A DNA stretch of 64,000 bases from Aquabacterium parvum. Lineage in GTDB: Bacteria > Pseudomonadota > Gammaproteobacteria > Burkholderiales > Burkholderiaceae_C. The stretch spans positions 124,001 through 188,000 of the forward strand of contig NZ_LFRI01000516.1 in assembly GCF_001447195.1 (NCBI RefSeq). The letters run 5' to 3'. The position numbers and the translations under genes are program-made. Under the pieces are notes generated by a model. That model worked only from the letters and a program-made list of their open reading frames with translations, made no database searches and was not told the origin of the DNA. Positions 29,308-38,046 of this stretch are shown one piece after another. How positions within the stretch are numbered: the first letter of the stretch is position 1; every line of letters begins with the position of its first letter.

Positions 29308-30150
29308 GTGACCAGCCCCACCGCCCAGCGCCCCGTGCGCAGCCAGTACGAAGACTTCATGCGCCACGTGCACACCCACGGCGTGCTCAAGACCGACCGA
29401 ACCGGCACCGGCACGCGCAGCGTCTTCGGCCACCAGATGCGCTTCGACCTGTCCGAAGGCTTCCCGCTGGTCACGACCAAGAAGGTGCACCTGAAATCCA
29501 TCATCGTCGAGCTGCTGTGGTTCCTGCGTGGCGACGACAACGTCAAGTGGCTGCAAGAGCGCGGCGTCACCATCTGGGACGAATGGGCCCGTGAAGACGG
29601 CTCGCTGGGCCCGGTGTACGGCGTGCAATGGCGCAACTGGCCCAAGCCCGACGGCACCCACGTCGACCAGATCACCGAAGTCGTCAAGCAGCTCAAGACC
29701 TCGCCCGACTCGCGCCGCATCATCGTCAGCGCCTGGAACCCCGGCCTGATCGACCAGATGGCGCTGCCGCCCTGTCACGCCTTCTTCCAGTTCTACGTGG
29801 CGCCCGCGCAAGACGGCGGCCGCCCCAAGCTCAGCTGCCAGCTCTACCAGCGCAGCGCCGACATCTTCCTGGGCGTGCCTTTCAACATCGCCTCCTACGC
29901 CTTGCTGACCCACATGCTGGCCCAGCAGTGCGACCTGGACGTGGGCGACTTCGTCTGGACGGGCGGTGACTGCCACATCTACAGCAACCACACCGAACAG
30001 GTCGAGCTTCAGCTCAGCCGCACGCCGCACCCCTATCCCCTGCTCAACATCAAGCGCAAGCCCGCCTCGATCTTCGACTACGAGTACGAGGACTTCGAAG
30101 TGCTCGAGTACGAACACCACCCGGCCATCAAGGCGGCGGTGGCGGTCTGA
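29308..30150 (+). CDS. thyA: Thymidylate synthase ThyA
   Basis: A 280-residue enzyme that methylates dUMP to dTMP using methylenetetrahydrofolate. All key motifs are visible: [33 protein letters not shown], the nucleophile in PPCHAFFQF (Cys156), [18 protein letters not shown] and GDCHIYSNH. The start is uncertain. GTG at 29308 places SQYEDFM where E. coli ThyA begins; a TTG at 29275 is in frame but lies inside the inverted repeat. folA follows after 12 bases, the common pairing in which DHFR regenerates the folate that ThyA oxidises. Confidence 0.96.
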   Translation: MTSPTAQRPVRSQYEDFMRHVHTHGVLKTDRTGTGTRSVFGHQMRFDLSEGFPLVTTKKVHLKSIIVELLWFLRGDDNVKWLQERGVTIWDEWAREDGSLGPVYGVQWRNWPKPDGTHVDQITEVVKQLKTSPDSRRIIVSAWNPGLIDQMALPPCHAFFQFYVAPAQDGGRPKLSCQLYQRSADIFLGVPFNIASYALLTHMLAQQCDLDVGDFVWTGGDCHIYSNHTEQVELQLSRTPHPYPLLNIKRKPASIFDYEYEDFEVLEYEHHPAIKAAVAV

Positions 30151-30162
30151 GGACGGGCCAGG

Positions 30163-30657
30163 ATGTCGAACACCCCTCGAACGCTCTCGCTGATTGCCGC
30201 CGTGGCCCGCAACGGCGCCATCGGCAAAGACAACGCCCTGCTGTGGCGCCTGCCCGAAGACCTGAAGTTCTTCAAGCGCACCACGCTGGGCTGCCCGGTC
30301 GTCATGGGTCGCAAGACCTGGGATTCCATCGGTCGCCCCCTGCCGGGTCGGCGCAACATCGTCATCACCCGCAACACCGCGTGGCAGGCCGAAGGTGCCG
30401 AGGTTTTCCATGACCTCGCCAGCGCTTTGGCAGCCACGGCCGATGCCCCCAAGGTCTTCGTCATCGGAGGGGGCGAGCTCTATGCCCAGGCCCTGCCCCT
30501 GGCCGACGAGCTCGTGCTGACCGAAGTCGATGCCGACTTCGACGGCGACACCTTTTTCCCTGACTGGGAACGCAGCGCCTTCACCGAGGTCAGCCGCGAA
30601 ACCCACACCGCCGATGCCGGCTGGGCTTATCACTTCGTGGTTCGGCGACGCAGCTGA
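30163..30657 (+). CDS. folA: Dihydrofolate reductase FolA
   Basis: A 164-residue NADPH-dependent enzyme reducing dihydrofolate to tetrahydrofolate, the target of trimethoprim. Visible motifs are LIAAVARNGAIGKDNALLW, the PEDLKFFKRTT helix, VMGRKTWDSIGRPLPGR, VITRN and FVIGGGELYAQAL. Length is normal. It lies 12 bases after thyA and is probably translated from the same message. Confidence 0.96.
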   Translation: MSNTPRTLSLIAAVARNGAIGKDNALLWRLPEDLKFFKRTTLGCPVVMGRKTWDSIGRPLPGRRNIVITRNTAWQAEGAEVFHDLASALAATADAPKVFVIGGGELYAQALPLADELVLTEVDADFDGDTFFPDWERSAFTEVSRETHTADAGWAYHFVVRRRS

Positions 30658-30697
30658 AGTCGCGCCTGGCTGAAAGCTGCGGCCAGCTGGCGCTTTC

Positions 30698-30716
30698 GAT
30701 TCGGTTTTTTCGAATC
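30698..30716 (+). other. Stem-loop after folA
   Basis: GATTCG-GTTTTTT-CGAATC forms a 6-bp stem with an all-T-rich loop in the 172-base gap between folA and the TerC-like gene. It may act in message ending or stability; there is no T run after the stem. Confidence 0.3.
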
Positions 30717-30773
30717 ATCGACGCCATAAATTCGAAGTAACTTGCGCGAATGATGCGCCTGGTTTGATCAGAC

Positions 30774-30796
30774 AATGCTGGGTTTTGCCCAGCATT
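30774..30796 (+). other. Stem-loop before the TerC-like gene
   Basis: AATGCTGGG-TTTTG-CCCAGCATT is a perfect 9-bp inverted repeat 33 bases upstream of the ATG at 30830. No terminal T run follows, so it is more likely a 5' leader structure or operator than a terminator. Confidence 0.4.
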
Positions 30797-30829
30797 CGGC
30801 CCCCCTCTCACCCCCAAGACCGCCAAGCC

Positions 30830-31585
30830 ATGGACTTCCTGCTCGACCCCAACATCTGGATCGCCTTTGCGATGCTCACCGCCCTGGAGATCGTCCTGGG
30901 CGTGGACAACATCATCTTCATCTCCATCCTGGTGGGGCGCCTGCCCGCGGACGTGCGCGACAAAGCACGCCGCCTGGGCCTGGGTTTTGCCATGGTCTCG
31001 CGCCTGGCGTTGTTGTTCTCCCTGAGCTGGGTGATGGGCCTCAAGGACGACCTGTTCCAGCTCCTGGGCCAAGGCATCAGCGGGCGTGACCTGGTGCTGC
31101 TGGGCGGCGGCCTCTTCCTGCTCTACAAGGCCTCCCATGAAATCTTCGTGGAAGTGGAGGCTCGCGAACAGGACGGCCCACCTCAGACCGACCCCGCCAC
31201 CGTCAAGGCTGCCGGCACGCGTCTGTTCTGGGGGATCATCGGCCAGATCGCCATCATCGACATCGTTTTCTCGCTCGACTCCGTCATCACCGCAGTCGGC
31301 ATGGTGGACCAGATCGGCGTCATGGTGGCTGCGGTCATCACCTCGGTCGGCGTGATGCTGTTCGCGGCCAAACCCATCGGTGAATTCGTCGACGCACACC
31401 CGTCGGTCAAGGTGCTGGCGCTGGCTTTCCTGGTGATGGTCGGCATGGCCCTGACGGCCGAAGCCTTCGAAGCCCACGTGCCCAAGGGCTACATCTACGC
31501 CGCAATGAGCTTCTCACTGGTCGTGGAAGCGCTCAACATCCGGGCTCGCAAGAAGCGCCTGGCGGCGGCCGCCTCGACCCGCTGA
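30830..31585 (+). CDS. TerC-family integral membrane protein
   Basis: A 251-residue protein with seven predicted hydrophobic segments. The paired acidic motifs of the family are present: EIVLGVDNIIF in the first segment and IVFSLDSVITAVGM in the middle. TerC/YoaE-type proteins are linked to metal (Mn2+ or Ca2+) export and tellurite resistance, and to metal loading of exported proteins. The specific ion here is not known. Start chosen at ATG 30830, giving MDFLLDPNIWIAF as in relatives; the frame extends 66 bases upstream with no better start. It converges on the broken diguanylate cyclase gene. Confidence 0.88.
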   Translation: MDFLLDPNIWIAFAMLTALEIVLGVDNIIFISILVGRLPADVRDKARRLGLGFAMVSRLALLFSLSWVMGLKDDLFQLLGQGISGRDLVLLGGGLFLLYKASHEIFVEVEAREQDGPPQTDPATVKAAGTRLFWGIIGQIAIIDIVFSLDSVITAVGMVDQIGVMVAAVITSVGVMLFAAKPIGEFVDAHPSVKVLALAFLVMVGMALTAEAFEAHVPKGYIYAAMSFSLVVEALNIRARKKRLAAAASTR

Positions 31586-31609
31586 GCCAAGCACCGAGCA
31601 GGACAAGGG

Positions 31610-31644
31610 CCTGCCGCCACAAGGCAGGGGTGGCTCACGCCACC
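31610..31644. terminator. Two adjacent stem-loops between convergent genes
   Basis: CCTGCC/GGCAGG (31610-31628, 7-base loop) and GGTGGC-TCAC-GCCACC (31629-31644) lie between the TerC-like stop and the diguanylate cyclase stop, with the second overlapping the latter. They have no T run, so a bidirectional terminator is only plausible. Confidence 0.35.
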
Positions 31645-32890
31645 CTCACCTCGGTCACCAGGGGGGCCAGCATCGACACCACGCGGTTGCGACCCTCGCT
31701 CTTGGCCCGGTACATGGCCTGGTCGGCCCGGCCCAGTGCCACCTCGGGCGACTCACCTGGCAACAGCACGGTCACACCAATGCTGGCCGTCAGCCGCACG
31801 TTTTCATCGGTGAGCCGGAGCGGGTGATCCGCCAGCAGCCCTCGCAGGCGCTCGGCCACCCCCTGGGCCTGCTCCACCGAGGCGCGGGGCAACAACACGG
31901 CGAACTCTTCGCCACCCAGGCGTCCCATCGTGTCCTGCACGCGCATGCAGCGCTGCGCCACCTCCACGAAATGCCGCAAGGCGTCGTCGCCAGCGCTGTG
32001 ACCCCAGGTATCGTTGATGCGCTTGAAATGGTCGAGGTCGATCACCAGGATGGGCAGAGCAGGCCGCTGACCACCGCCATCACTGAGCTGCTGCAGGCGA
32101 TGCAAAAAGGCGCGACGGCTGTGCACGCCCGTCAATTCATCGCGGTCCACCAGCCTGCGCAACTCGCCATGCGAGTACTCGGCCACCAGCAGCAGCACGC
32201 AAAAAGCCATCACGTTCATCGCCACGGCCGACTCCAACAGGATGAACGGTGAGATGGCCGTCATCCGCGCCAGGCTCATGGGCCCACTCAGGTCGAAGGA
32301 AAACAGCCAGGGGCGCCCCAGCATGAACAGGCCATGCAGCAAGCTGACTGCCGCCAACAGGTAACGGGCGGGATAAGCGCGAACGCCGCCCTTGGCCATC
32401 GCCTGCGCGGTCAGCACGAACAGCACCCCCAGCGACAAGCTGTGGATGAGGAACCGGGCCGTGAAGTCCGGGTGCACCGACGTGAAGTAGACCGCCACGG
32501 AGGTGACGGCTCCGATCATCAAGGCACCGATCCAATGAGGGGGGGTGGCTCACCCACGTGGCGCCTGGCGCCCACGAAGATGAAGTAGCCCATGCCCAGC
32601 AACAGCCCTTGAGCCAGGGCCACCGACACGACACCGGGCCAGCGCCCTCGCAGGAGCAACTCCAGGCATGCCAGGAAGCCCAGGCCGTGCGCCAGGCTCC
32701 ACCAGGTCAGACCAGGCACCAGGCGGTTGATGCGCCAGACGGTCGCCATGACGAGCGACATCAGGCCCATCAGGATGGTCATCAGGATCAGCAGGGTGGG
32801 ACTGTGCAAGGTGTCAACAACTGGAAAACAACAAACCAGGTCGCAGCCGCACATTGTGTCACGTGGCCTGCGCACCGACGCATCCGCCAT
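31635..32890 (-). pseudogene. Membrane-bound diguanylate cyclase (GGDEF), split by a single-base frameshift
   Basis: Two adjoining reading frames form one protein. The 5' part (32890 down to about 32519, 123 codons) encodes membrane helices from HSPTLLILMTILMG on. The 3' part (from about 32545 to 31635) gives more helices and a complete GGDEF domain with DELTGVHSRRAF, DLDHFKRINDTWGH and the active-site signature GGEEF. The switch falls in a run of seven G (32539-32545; seven C on the coding strand). With eight, the frame runs on as PPHWIGALMIGA and joins the halves into about 418 residues. An intact enzyme would make cyclic-di-GMP from GTP. The break may be a sequencing error, a decayed gene or a phase-variable tract. 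The exact start is uncertain. Confidence 0.75.
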
Positions 32891-32993
32891 TCATCGTCCA
32901 CCAGGCGAAAAGCTTGAGCGGTTTTTCACGCTCTTACAACGACTCATCGCACCGGGTTAGGATCCGCGCACGCCATCTTGATCTGCTCGCGCT

Positions 32994-33776
32994 GTGAAAC
33001 TCGCCACCTGGAACGTCAACTCCCTGTCCGTCCGCTTGCCCCAGTTGCTTGACTGGCTGGCGGCCAACCCGGTCGATGCCCTGGTGCTTCAGGAAACCAA
33101 GCTCACGGACGACAAGTTCCCGCAGGCCGACATCGAAGCGGCCGGCTACCAGTCTCAATGGTTCGGGCAAAAGACCTACAACGGCGTGGCATTGCTGAGC
33201 CGGCAAGCTGGCATCGACACGGTGCGCAACATCCCTGGGTTCTCCGACGAGCAGGCGCGCGTCATCGCTGCCACGGTGCCGCATGCCACGCTTGGCAGCG
33301 TGCGCGTCATCGGAGCCTACTTCCCCAACGGCCAGGCGCCCGACAGCGACAAGTTCGTCTACAAGATGGCCTGGCTCGAAGCGCTCAACGCCTGGGTCAA
33401 GGACGAGCTCACCCGCCACCCTCACCTGGTGCTCATGGGCGACTACAACATCGCGCCCACCGACGGCGACGTCTACGACCCGGTCGGCTGGAAAGACCAG
33501 ATTCACTGCACGGTGCCCGAACGCGAGCATTTCCAGCGCCTGATCGGCCTGGGCTTGACAGACGCTTTCAGGCTCTTCGAGCAGGCACCCAAATCATGGA
33601 GCTGGTGGGACTATCGCAACCTGGCGTTTCGCAAGAACCAAGGCCTGCGCATCGACCACATCCTGGTCAGCGATGCGCTCAAGCCCAAGGTCAAGGCTTG
33701 CCACATCGACAAGCAGCCGCGGCGCAACGAACGCCCGAGCGATCACGCACCGGTGATCGTCGAGCTCAGCGACTGA
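32994..33776 (+). CDS. xthA: Exodeoxyribonuclease III (XthA)
   Basis: A 260-residue AP endonuclease / 3'-5' exonuclease of base-excision repair. Family motifs are MKLATWNVNSLSVRLP, LQETKL, GVALLSR, GDYNIAP, WSWWDYR, RIDHILVS and SDHAPV; these hold the Mg-binding Glu and catalytic Asp/His residues. The start is GTG at 32994, where the protein begins exactly as in relatives. The upstream 103 bases separate it from the divergent GGDEF gene and hold a weak promoter-like pair (TTACAA 32934-32939, TAGGAT 32958-32963). It ends 6 bases before the convergent mutY stop. Confidence 0.95.
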   Translation: MKLATWNVNSLSVRLPQLLDWLAANPVDALVLQETKLTDDKFPQADIEAAGYQSQWFGQKTYNGVALLSRQAGIDTVRNIPGFSDEQARVIAATVPHATLGSVRVIGAYFPNGQAPDSDKFVYKMAWLEALNAWVKDELTRHPHLVLMGDYNIAPTDGDVYDPVGWKDQIHCTVPEREHFQRLIGLGLTDAFRLFEQAPKSWSWWDYRNLAFRKNQGLRIDHILVSDALKPKVKACHIDKQPRRNERPSDHAPVIVELSD

Positions 33777-33782
33777 CCAGGC

Positions 33783-34883
33783 TCATTCGCCTAGCAGCCA
33801 GCGCTGAAATGGCTTGGGCAAGGCTTTCTCGCCCTGCGCCAGCGCAGACAAGCTCACCCATTGGCCCTCGCCGAGCAGCGGCTCGGACACACGCGACATC
33901 ACTCGCCTCACATCGCCTTCTTGCGCCACGCTCGCCTGCGCGCGGGCCAAGTGCAAGCGCCAATCAAGGTGGGTGAGCACGTGCGTGACTGGGGGCTGAA
34001 GTTCAGCTGGATGCGGCCAGGCTGCCTTGAAATCGACCTCCGAGGCAAACATGGGCAAGGTCCACAAACCGGACCAGATGCCGGTGTGCGGCCGCTGAAC
34101 CAGCCAGACCGCATCGTCCTTTTGCAGCCAAAGGCACCAGTTCTCACGCTGGCTGCGCTTGAGCTTCTTGGTTTTGACAGGCAGGCGCTCGGGCTCACCC
34201 TGTTTGCGCCCTTCACACAGGTCTGACCATGGGCACGTCAGGCAGGCCGGTTGGCGCGGCGTGCACAGCGTTGCACCCAAGTCCATCAGGCCCTGGGTGT
34301 AAGGCACCATGTCAGCTGGCTGGACAGGCACCAGCGCCTGAGCCGCCTCGGTGAGCGCACGCTCATGCGCTCGCACGGAAAGATCGCCCTCCCAGCCCAG
34401 CACGCGGCTGAGCACCCGCCTCACGTTGCCATCCATGATGGAGATGCGCTCACCAAAGCAGAAGGCCGCAATGGCCGCCGCCGTCGATGGCCCGATGCCC
34501 GGCAACTGCTGCAAGGCAACCGCGTGGACAGGGAAGCTGCCAGCGTGCGCGTCCCGAATCACCTGGGCACAACGGTGCAGGTTGCGTGCTCGGCTGTAGT
34601 AGCCAAGCCCACTCCAGAGGGTCAACACCTCGTCGAGCTCCGCATTGGCCAGCGCCACCACCGACGGAAACCTCGTCAAGAAGCGCTCGTAGTAACCCAG
34701 GACCGTGCTGACCTGCGTCTGCTGCAACATGATCTCCGACAGCCAAACGCGGTACGGGTCGCGCGTTTGCTGCCAAGGCAGGTGGTGCCTGCCTTGCGTG
34801 CGCTGCCAGGCCACGAGGCGATCCGGCAGGTCGGGGTGCAGTCGTTTGGCCCTGCCCATCAAGGCGGCCGCGTCAGGTTCCAT
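33783..34883 (-). CDS. mutY: A/G-specific adenine glycosylase MutY
   Basis: A 366-residue enzyme that removes adenine mispaired with 8-oxoguanine. The glycosylase domain shows SEIMLQQTQVSTVLGYYERF, the helix-hairpin-helix LPGIGPSTAAAI and MDGNVRRVLSR with the catalytic Asp. The [4Fe-4S] motif C-x6-C-x2-C-x5-C is complete (CTPRQPACLTCPWSDLC). A C-terminal NUDIX-like domain recognises 8-oxoG. The ATG at 34881-34883 is taken; a GTG directly before it is also in frame. It is 31 bases downstream of the dynamin-like gene on the same strand. Confidence 0.96.
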   Translation of the reverse strand: MEPDAAALMGRAKRLHPDLPDRLVAWQRTQGRHHLPWQQTRDPYRVWLSEIMLQQTQVSTVLGYYERFLTRFPSVVALANAELDEVLTLWSGLGYYSRARNLHRCAQVIRDAHAGSFPVHAVALQQLPGIGPSTAAAIAAFCFGERISIMDGNVRRVLSRVLGWEGDLSVRAHERALTEAAQALVPVQPADMVPYTQGLMDLGATLCTPRQPACLTCPWSDLCEGRKQGEPERLPVKTKKLKRSQRENWCLWLQKDDAVWLVQRPHTGIWSGLWTLPMFASEVDFKAAWPHPAELQPPVTHVLTHLDWRLHLARAQASVAQEGDVRRVMSRVSEPLLGEGQWVSLSALAQGEKALPKPFQRWLLGE

Positions 34884-34914
34884 CACAGCTCAAGCAAACA
34901 AGCAACGGCAAGAC

Positions 34915-36948
34915 TCAGGCTGTCTCTCCAGCAGCCGGCACATCACTCACCTGCCCCAGGTTGAGGTCCAACGAAAGCGCCTCGATCGCCGCAGCGCTGG
35001 GTTGAGGCACCTGGGCCACGTCGGCCTGCGCGCTGGGGTCGGCCATCTCACCGAGCTGATCCATCAGCGTTTGCAGGCGAGTCTGCAACTGCAGCACACG
35101 CTCATCTTGCGCTTGCACTTCCTGCAGACGGGTGTCGAGTTCGTTCGAGGCCGACTGGATTCGATCAAGCGACTCGTAACGGCGCTTGAAGTTGCGACGA
35201 CGCTCGCGCAACTGGCTGTCGACCTGGGCCGAAGCCGTCTTGTTCCACAGCTCGATGTCGTTGCTGATGGTCTCGAAGACCACGCGCAGACGCGAGATCA
35301 GCATGCGGCGGAACTGCTCCTGAAAGCCAGGCTGCGCCAAGCGGAAGGCCTGGCTCAGCCCCAGGTACTGCACGTAGTTGCGCTCGATGAGGTTGAGGTC
35401 ATCGGTGTACTTGCGCACATCCAGCGGCACATCGGCCACCAGGCTGAAGCCGAACTCGGCGTTCAGGCGCGAGAACGAAGCCACCAGCATCGCGTGGATC
35501 TCGTCGTTGCGCTGCTGCGCCTGCTCGATGAGCTCACGCAGGCGGGCACACAGATCGACGAAGGCTTTGCGGGCCCCAAGGGGCAACCAGGAGCCACCCA
35601 GCACCTGCTGCAGCACGTCGACTTCTTGACGCAAGCGCTCGGAAGACAGGTCATGCAACATGCTGCGCAGCATGCGCGCGTGGATGCTGCGCATGGCGTG
35701 CAGGCGTGCGGTGCACTGCTCGAACTCGGCCGCCTCGGCCTGCACCCGCTGGATCATCAGCTGGACCTTGCCCGAGCTCTTGCCGCGCAGGCCACGCAAT
35801 TCGTGCAGCTGGTCGGCATGCAGGCGCCGCATTTCACCGAAGCGACGCGTGAGCTGCTGCTGGAACTGTTGGGCCCCCGACCACGAGGCCTGGGCCAGGT
35901 TGTCTCGGCGCCTGGGCAGCAAACCTTCGGACAGGGCGTGCTCGAAAGATTCCAGGCGACTCTGAACCAAACCTTGCGCGTCACCCGTCAGGCGGGCCGC
36001 AAGGGCCTGGCGCGCAGAAATCGGGAACACGTTCTCCGTCGGGATCTCGAGGGTCTGGGCAACGCTTGCGCACTGGCGGGTGATGACCTGCTGCACCTGT
36101 TCGGGCGTGCTCAGCGGGTCGGCCAGCGTGTCGATCTTGTTGAGCACCACGTAGCGGGCCAGTGCCGGACCACTGAGGTGGTCGCGCCAGATGTCGAGGT
36201 CTGACTTGGTCACGCCCGTGTCGGCCCCCAGGATGAACACCGTGGCGTGAGCCTGGGGCAGCAGGCCCAGCGTCAGTTCAGGCTCGGTGCCGATGGCGTT
36301 GAGCCCGGGGGTGTCGAGCACCACCAACCCTCGCTTGAGCAGCGGATGAGGCAGGTTGATGCGCGCGTGACGCCACACCGGCACCTCGACCTGGCCATCG
36401 GCAGACAAGGGCGGGTTGTCTGTGGGGCGCTCAGCGTCCCAGAAGCCCAGTGCCGTGGCCTCTTCGGGCGAAACCATGCGGGTGCGCATGACTTCTGCCA
36501 GGGCCTTGGCCATTTCATCGGGGTTGGCCAGGTCCAGCACATGCCAGGTCCAGGCCTTGGGCTGCACACGGTACTCGGCCAGCGACGTGGCTTCCAGCCG
36601 CGTCTCGATGGGCAGCAACGACAGGCCCACCGGGTCTTCTGCGTCATACCCCAGCTCAACCGGGCACATGGTGGTGCGCCCAGCCGAAGCAGGCATCATG
36701 CGACGCCCTTTGTCAGAAAAGAAGATGGCGTTGATGAGCTCGGACTTGCCGCGAGAGAACTCGGCCACGAAGGCCACCATGAGCTTCTCGCCAGACAGCC
36801 TGCGGCGCATGGCCTCGAACCACTCCGCCGAGCCATCGTCGAGCAAATCGTGCTCACGCGCGAAGCGGGCCAGCGCGGCCAACCGGGCATCGGTTTCGAG
36901 GCGCCATTGACCAAAGGCGTCAAGGTGGCTGGCGAATGTCGGCTTCAT
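34915..36948 (-). CDS. Dynamin-like large GTPase
   Basis: A 677-residue bacterial dynamin family protein. The GTPase domain has the P-loop with G67-K68-S69 in AEFSRGKS, DTPG in LVVLDTPGLNAIG and the guanine motif NKID. Middle and C-terminal regions (about 320-640) are helical and coiled-coil rich (for example VQAQDERVLQLQTRLQTL). No transmembrane segment is evident. Bacterial dynamins remodel or repair membranes, some in phage defence; this one is not assigned. ATG 36948 is preferred over an upstream start because homologous sequence begins there. A -10-like TAGGAT (36956-36961) stands 7 bases before it. It lies between mutM and mutY on the same strand. Confidence 0.85.
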   Translation of the reverse strand: MKPTFASHLDAFGQWRLETDARLAALARFAREHDLLDDGSAEWFEAMRRRLSGEKLMVAFVAEFSRGKSELINAIFFSDKGRRMMPASAGRTTMCPVELGYDAEDPVGLSLLPIETRLEATSLAEYRVQPKAWTWHVLDLANPDEMAKALAEVMRTRMVSPEEATALGFWDAERPTDNPPLSADGQVEVPVWRHARINLPHPLLKRGLVVLDTPGLNAIGTEPELTLGLLPQAHATVFILGADTGVTKSDLDIWRDHLSGPALARYVVLNKIDTLADPLSTPEQVQQVITRQCASVAQTLEIPTENVFPISARQALAARLTGDAQGLVQSRLESFEHALSEGLLPRRRDNLAQASWSGAQQFQQQLTRRFGEMRRLHADQLHELRGLRGKSSGKVQLMIQRVQAEAAEFEQCTARLHAMRSIHARMLRSMLHDLSSERLRQEVDVLQQVLGGSWLPLGARKAFVDLCARLRELIEQAQQRNDEIHAMLVASFSRLNAEFGFSLVADVPLDVRKYTDDLNLIERNYVQYLGLSQAFRLAQPGFQEQFRRMLISRLRVVFETISNDIELWNKTASAQVDSQLRERRRNFKRRYESLDRIQSASNELDTRLQEVQAQDERVLQLQTRLQTLMDQLGEMADPSAQADVAQVPQPSAAAIEALSLDLNLGQVSDVPAAGETA

Positions 36949-37089
36949 GTGGTTGATCCTAGCGCATGGAACACCGCCCATTGCATCTGGTGCAAGCGAG
37001 TTTGGGACAAAAGGTACATCGTTATCGGCAGATGGCAGCCGATGCCCAATCGATTAATGCCCCGAAGCTGAGTCCAACTTCACGCCAAC

Positions 37090-37920
37090 TCACCGGCGCT
37101 GACAGGTGCCGCAAAAGAAGGTCGAACGCTGGGCTTGCACGATGCGCCTGACGGGCGAGCCACAGGACCTGCAAGCCTGCCCCTCCCGGCCGTAAACCTG
37201 GGTCGCCAACTGAAAATGCCCCTGGCTCCCATGGGCGTCGCGGAAGTCACGCAAGCTGGAGCCACCTTGCTCGATGGCCTCGGCCAGCACGGCTTTGACT
37301 TCCTGGAGCAAGCGGGCCGCTCGCGGCCGGCTCAGCTTGCCAGCCTGCAGGCGAGGGTCGATGCCCGCGCGAAACAAGGCCTCGCAAGCGTAGATGTTGC
37401 CCGCACCCACCACGATGTCTCCAGCCAGCAAGGCCTGCTTGATCGCGACCCGCTTGCCCACCAGCGCGGCATGAAAGTGCGCCACGTCGAGCGCCGCATC
37501 GAATGGCTCCAGGCCCAGGCCCGCCAGCAGCCGGGCAGGCAGCCCATCCTGCAGCGACGCGCCCCAGATCACCGCCCCGAAGCGGCGCGGATCGGTCAGC
37601 CTGAGCACACCACGGTTGGTGTTGAGCTCGAAATGATCGTGCGGCCCAGGCTCGCCAGGCGACCACTTGAAAGCCAGCGAGCCCGACATGCCGAGGTGGA
37701 TCAGCAGCCCGCCCGAGCGATCGGCAGGAAGCACCAGAGGCAGCCAAAGGTACTTGCCTCGGCGCACCACCTCACCCACCACACCGCCTCGCAACTCGTC
37801 CACGTCCAGCCCGAGGGGCCAACGCAGCGGCTTGCCCAATTGAGCAGACAACACCTCGGCACCAAAGATGCGTTGCGCAAAACTGCGACGGGTGACCTCG
37901 ACTTCCGGGAGCTCTGGCAT
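37090..37920 (-). CDS. mutM: Formamidopyrimidine-DNA glycosylase MutM (Fpg)
   Basis: A 276-residue bifunctional glycosylase/AP lyase that excises 8-oxoguanine. The mature N-terminus PELPEVEV supplies the catalytic Pro and Glu directly after the initiator Met, which fixes the start at 37920. The helix-two-turn-helix region and the C-terminal zinc finger (CRSCG...FFCGTCQ) are intact. A -10-like TATGAT lies 7 bases before the ATG (37928-37933, minus strand). It is divergent from the TPR gene. Confidence 0.96.
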   Translation of the reverse strand: MPELPEVEVTRRSFAQRIFGAEVLSAQLGKPLRWPLGLDVDELRGGVVGEVVRRGKYLWLPLVLPADRSGGLLIHLGMSGSLAFKWSPGEPGPHDHFELNTNRGVLRLTDPRRFGAVIWGASLQDGLPARLLAGLGLEPFDAALDVAHFHAALVGKRVAIKQALLAGDIVVGAGNIYACEALFRAGIDPRLQAGKLSRPRAARLLQEVKAVLAEAIEQGGSSLRDFRDAHGSQGHFQLATQVYGREGQACRSCGSPVRRIVQAQRSTFFCGTCQRR

Positions 37921-38046
37921 GGGCGGGATCATAAAAGCTCGGTAAAGGCCCGACAGGCCCGATGTGGAATCGAGGGCACAGACCCACCTCGACCGCACGC
38001 ACCCGTTCATCCATCCCTAGAATGGCGCGAGCACCCTGGAGATTGC

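Noticed and set aside
30658-30829. A manganese (yybP-ykoY) riboswitch before the TerC-like gene
   Set aside because: I could not find the conserved core motifs; only simple stem-loops are visible.
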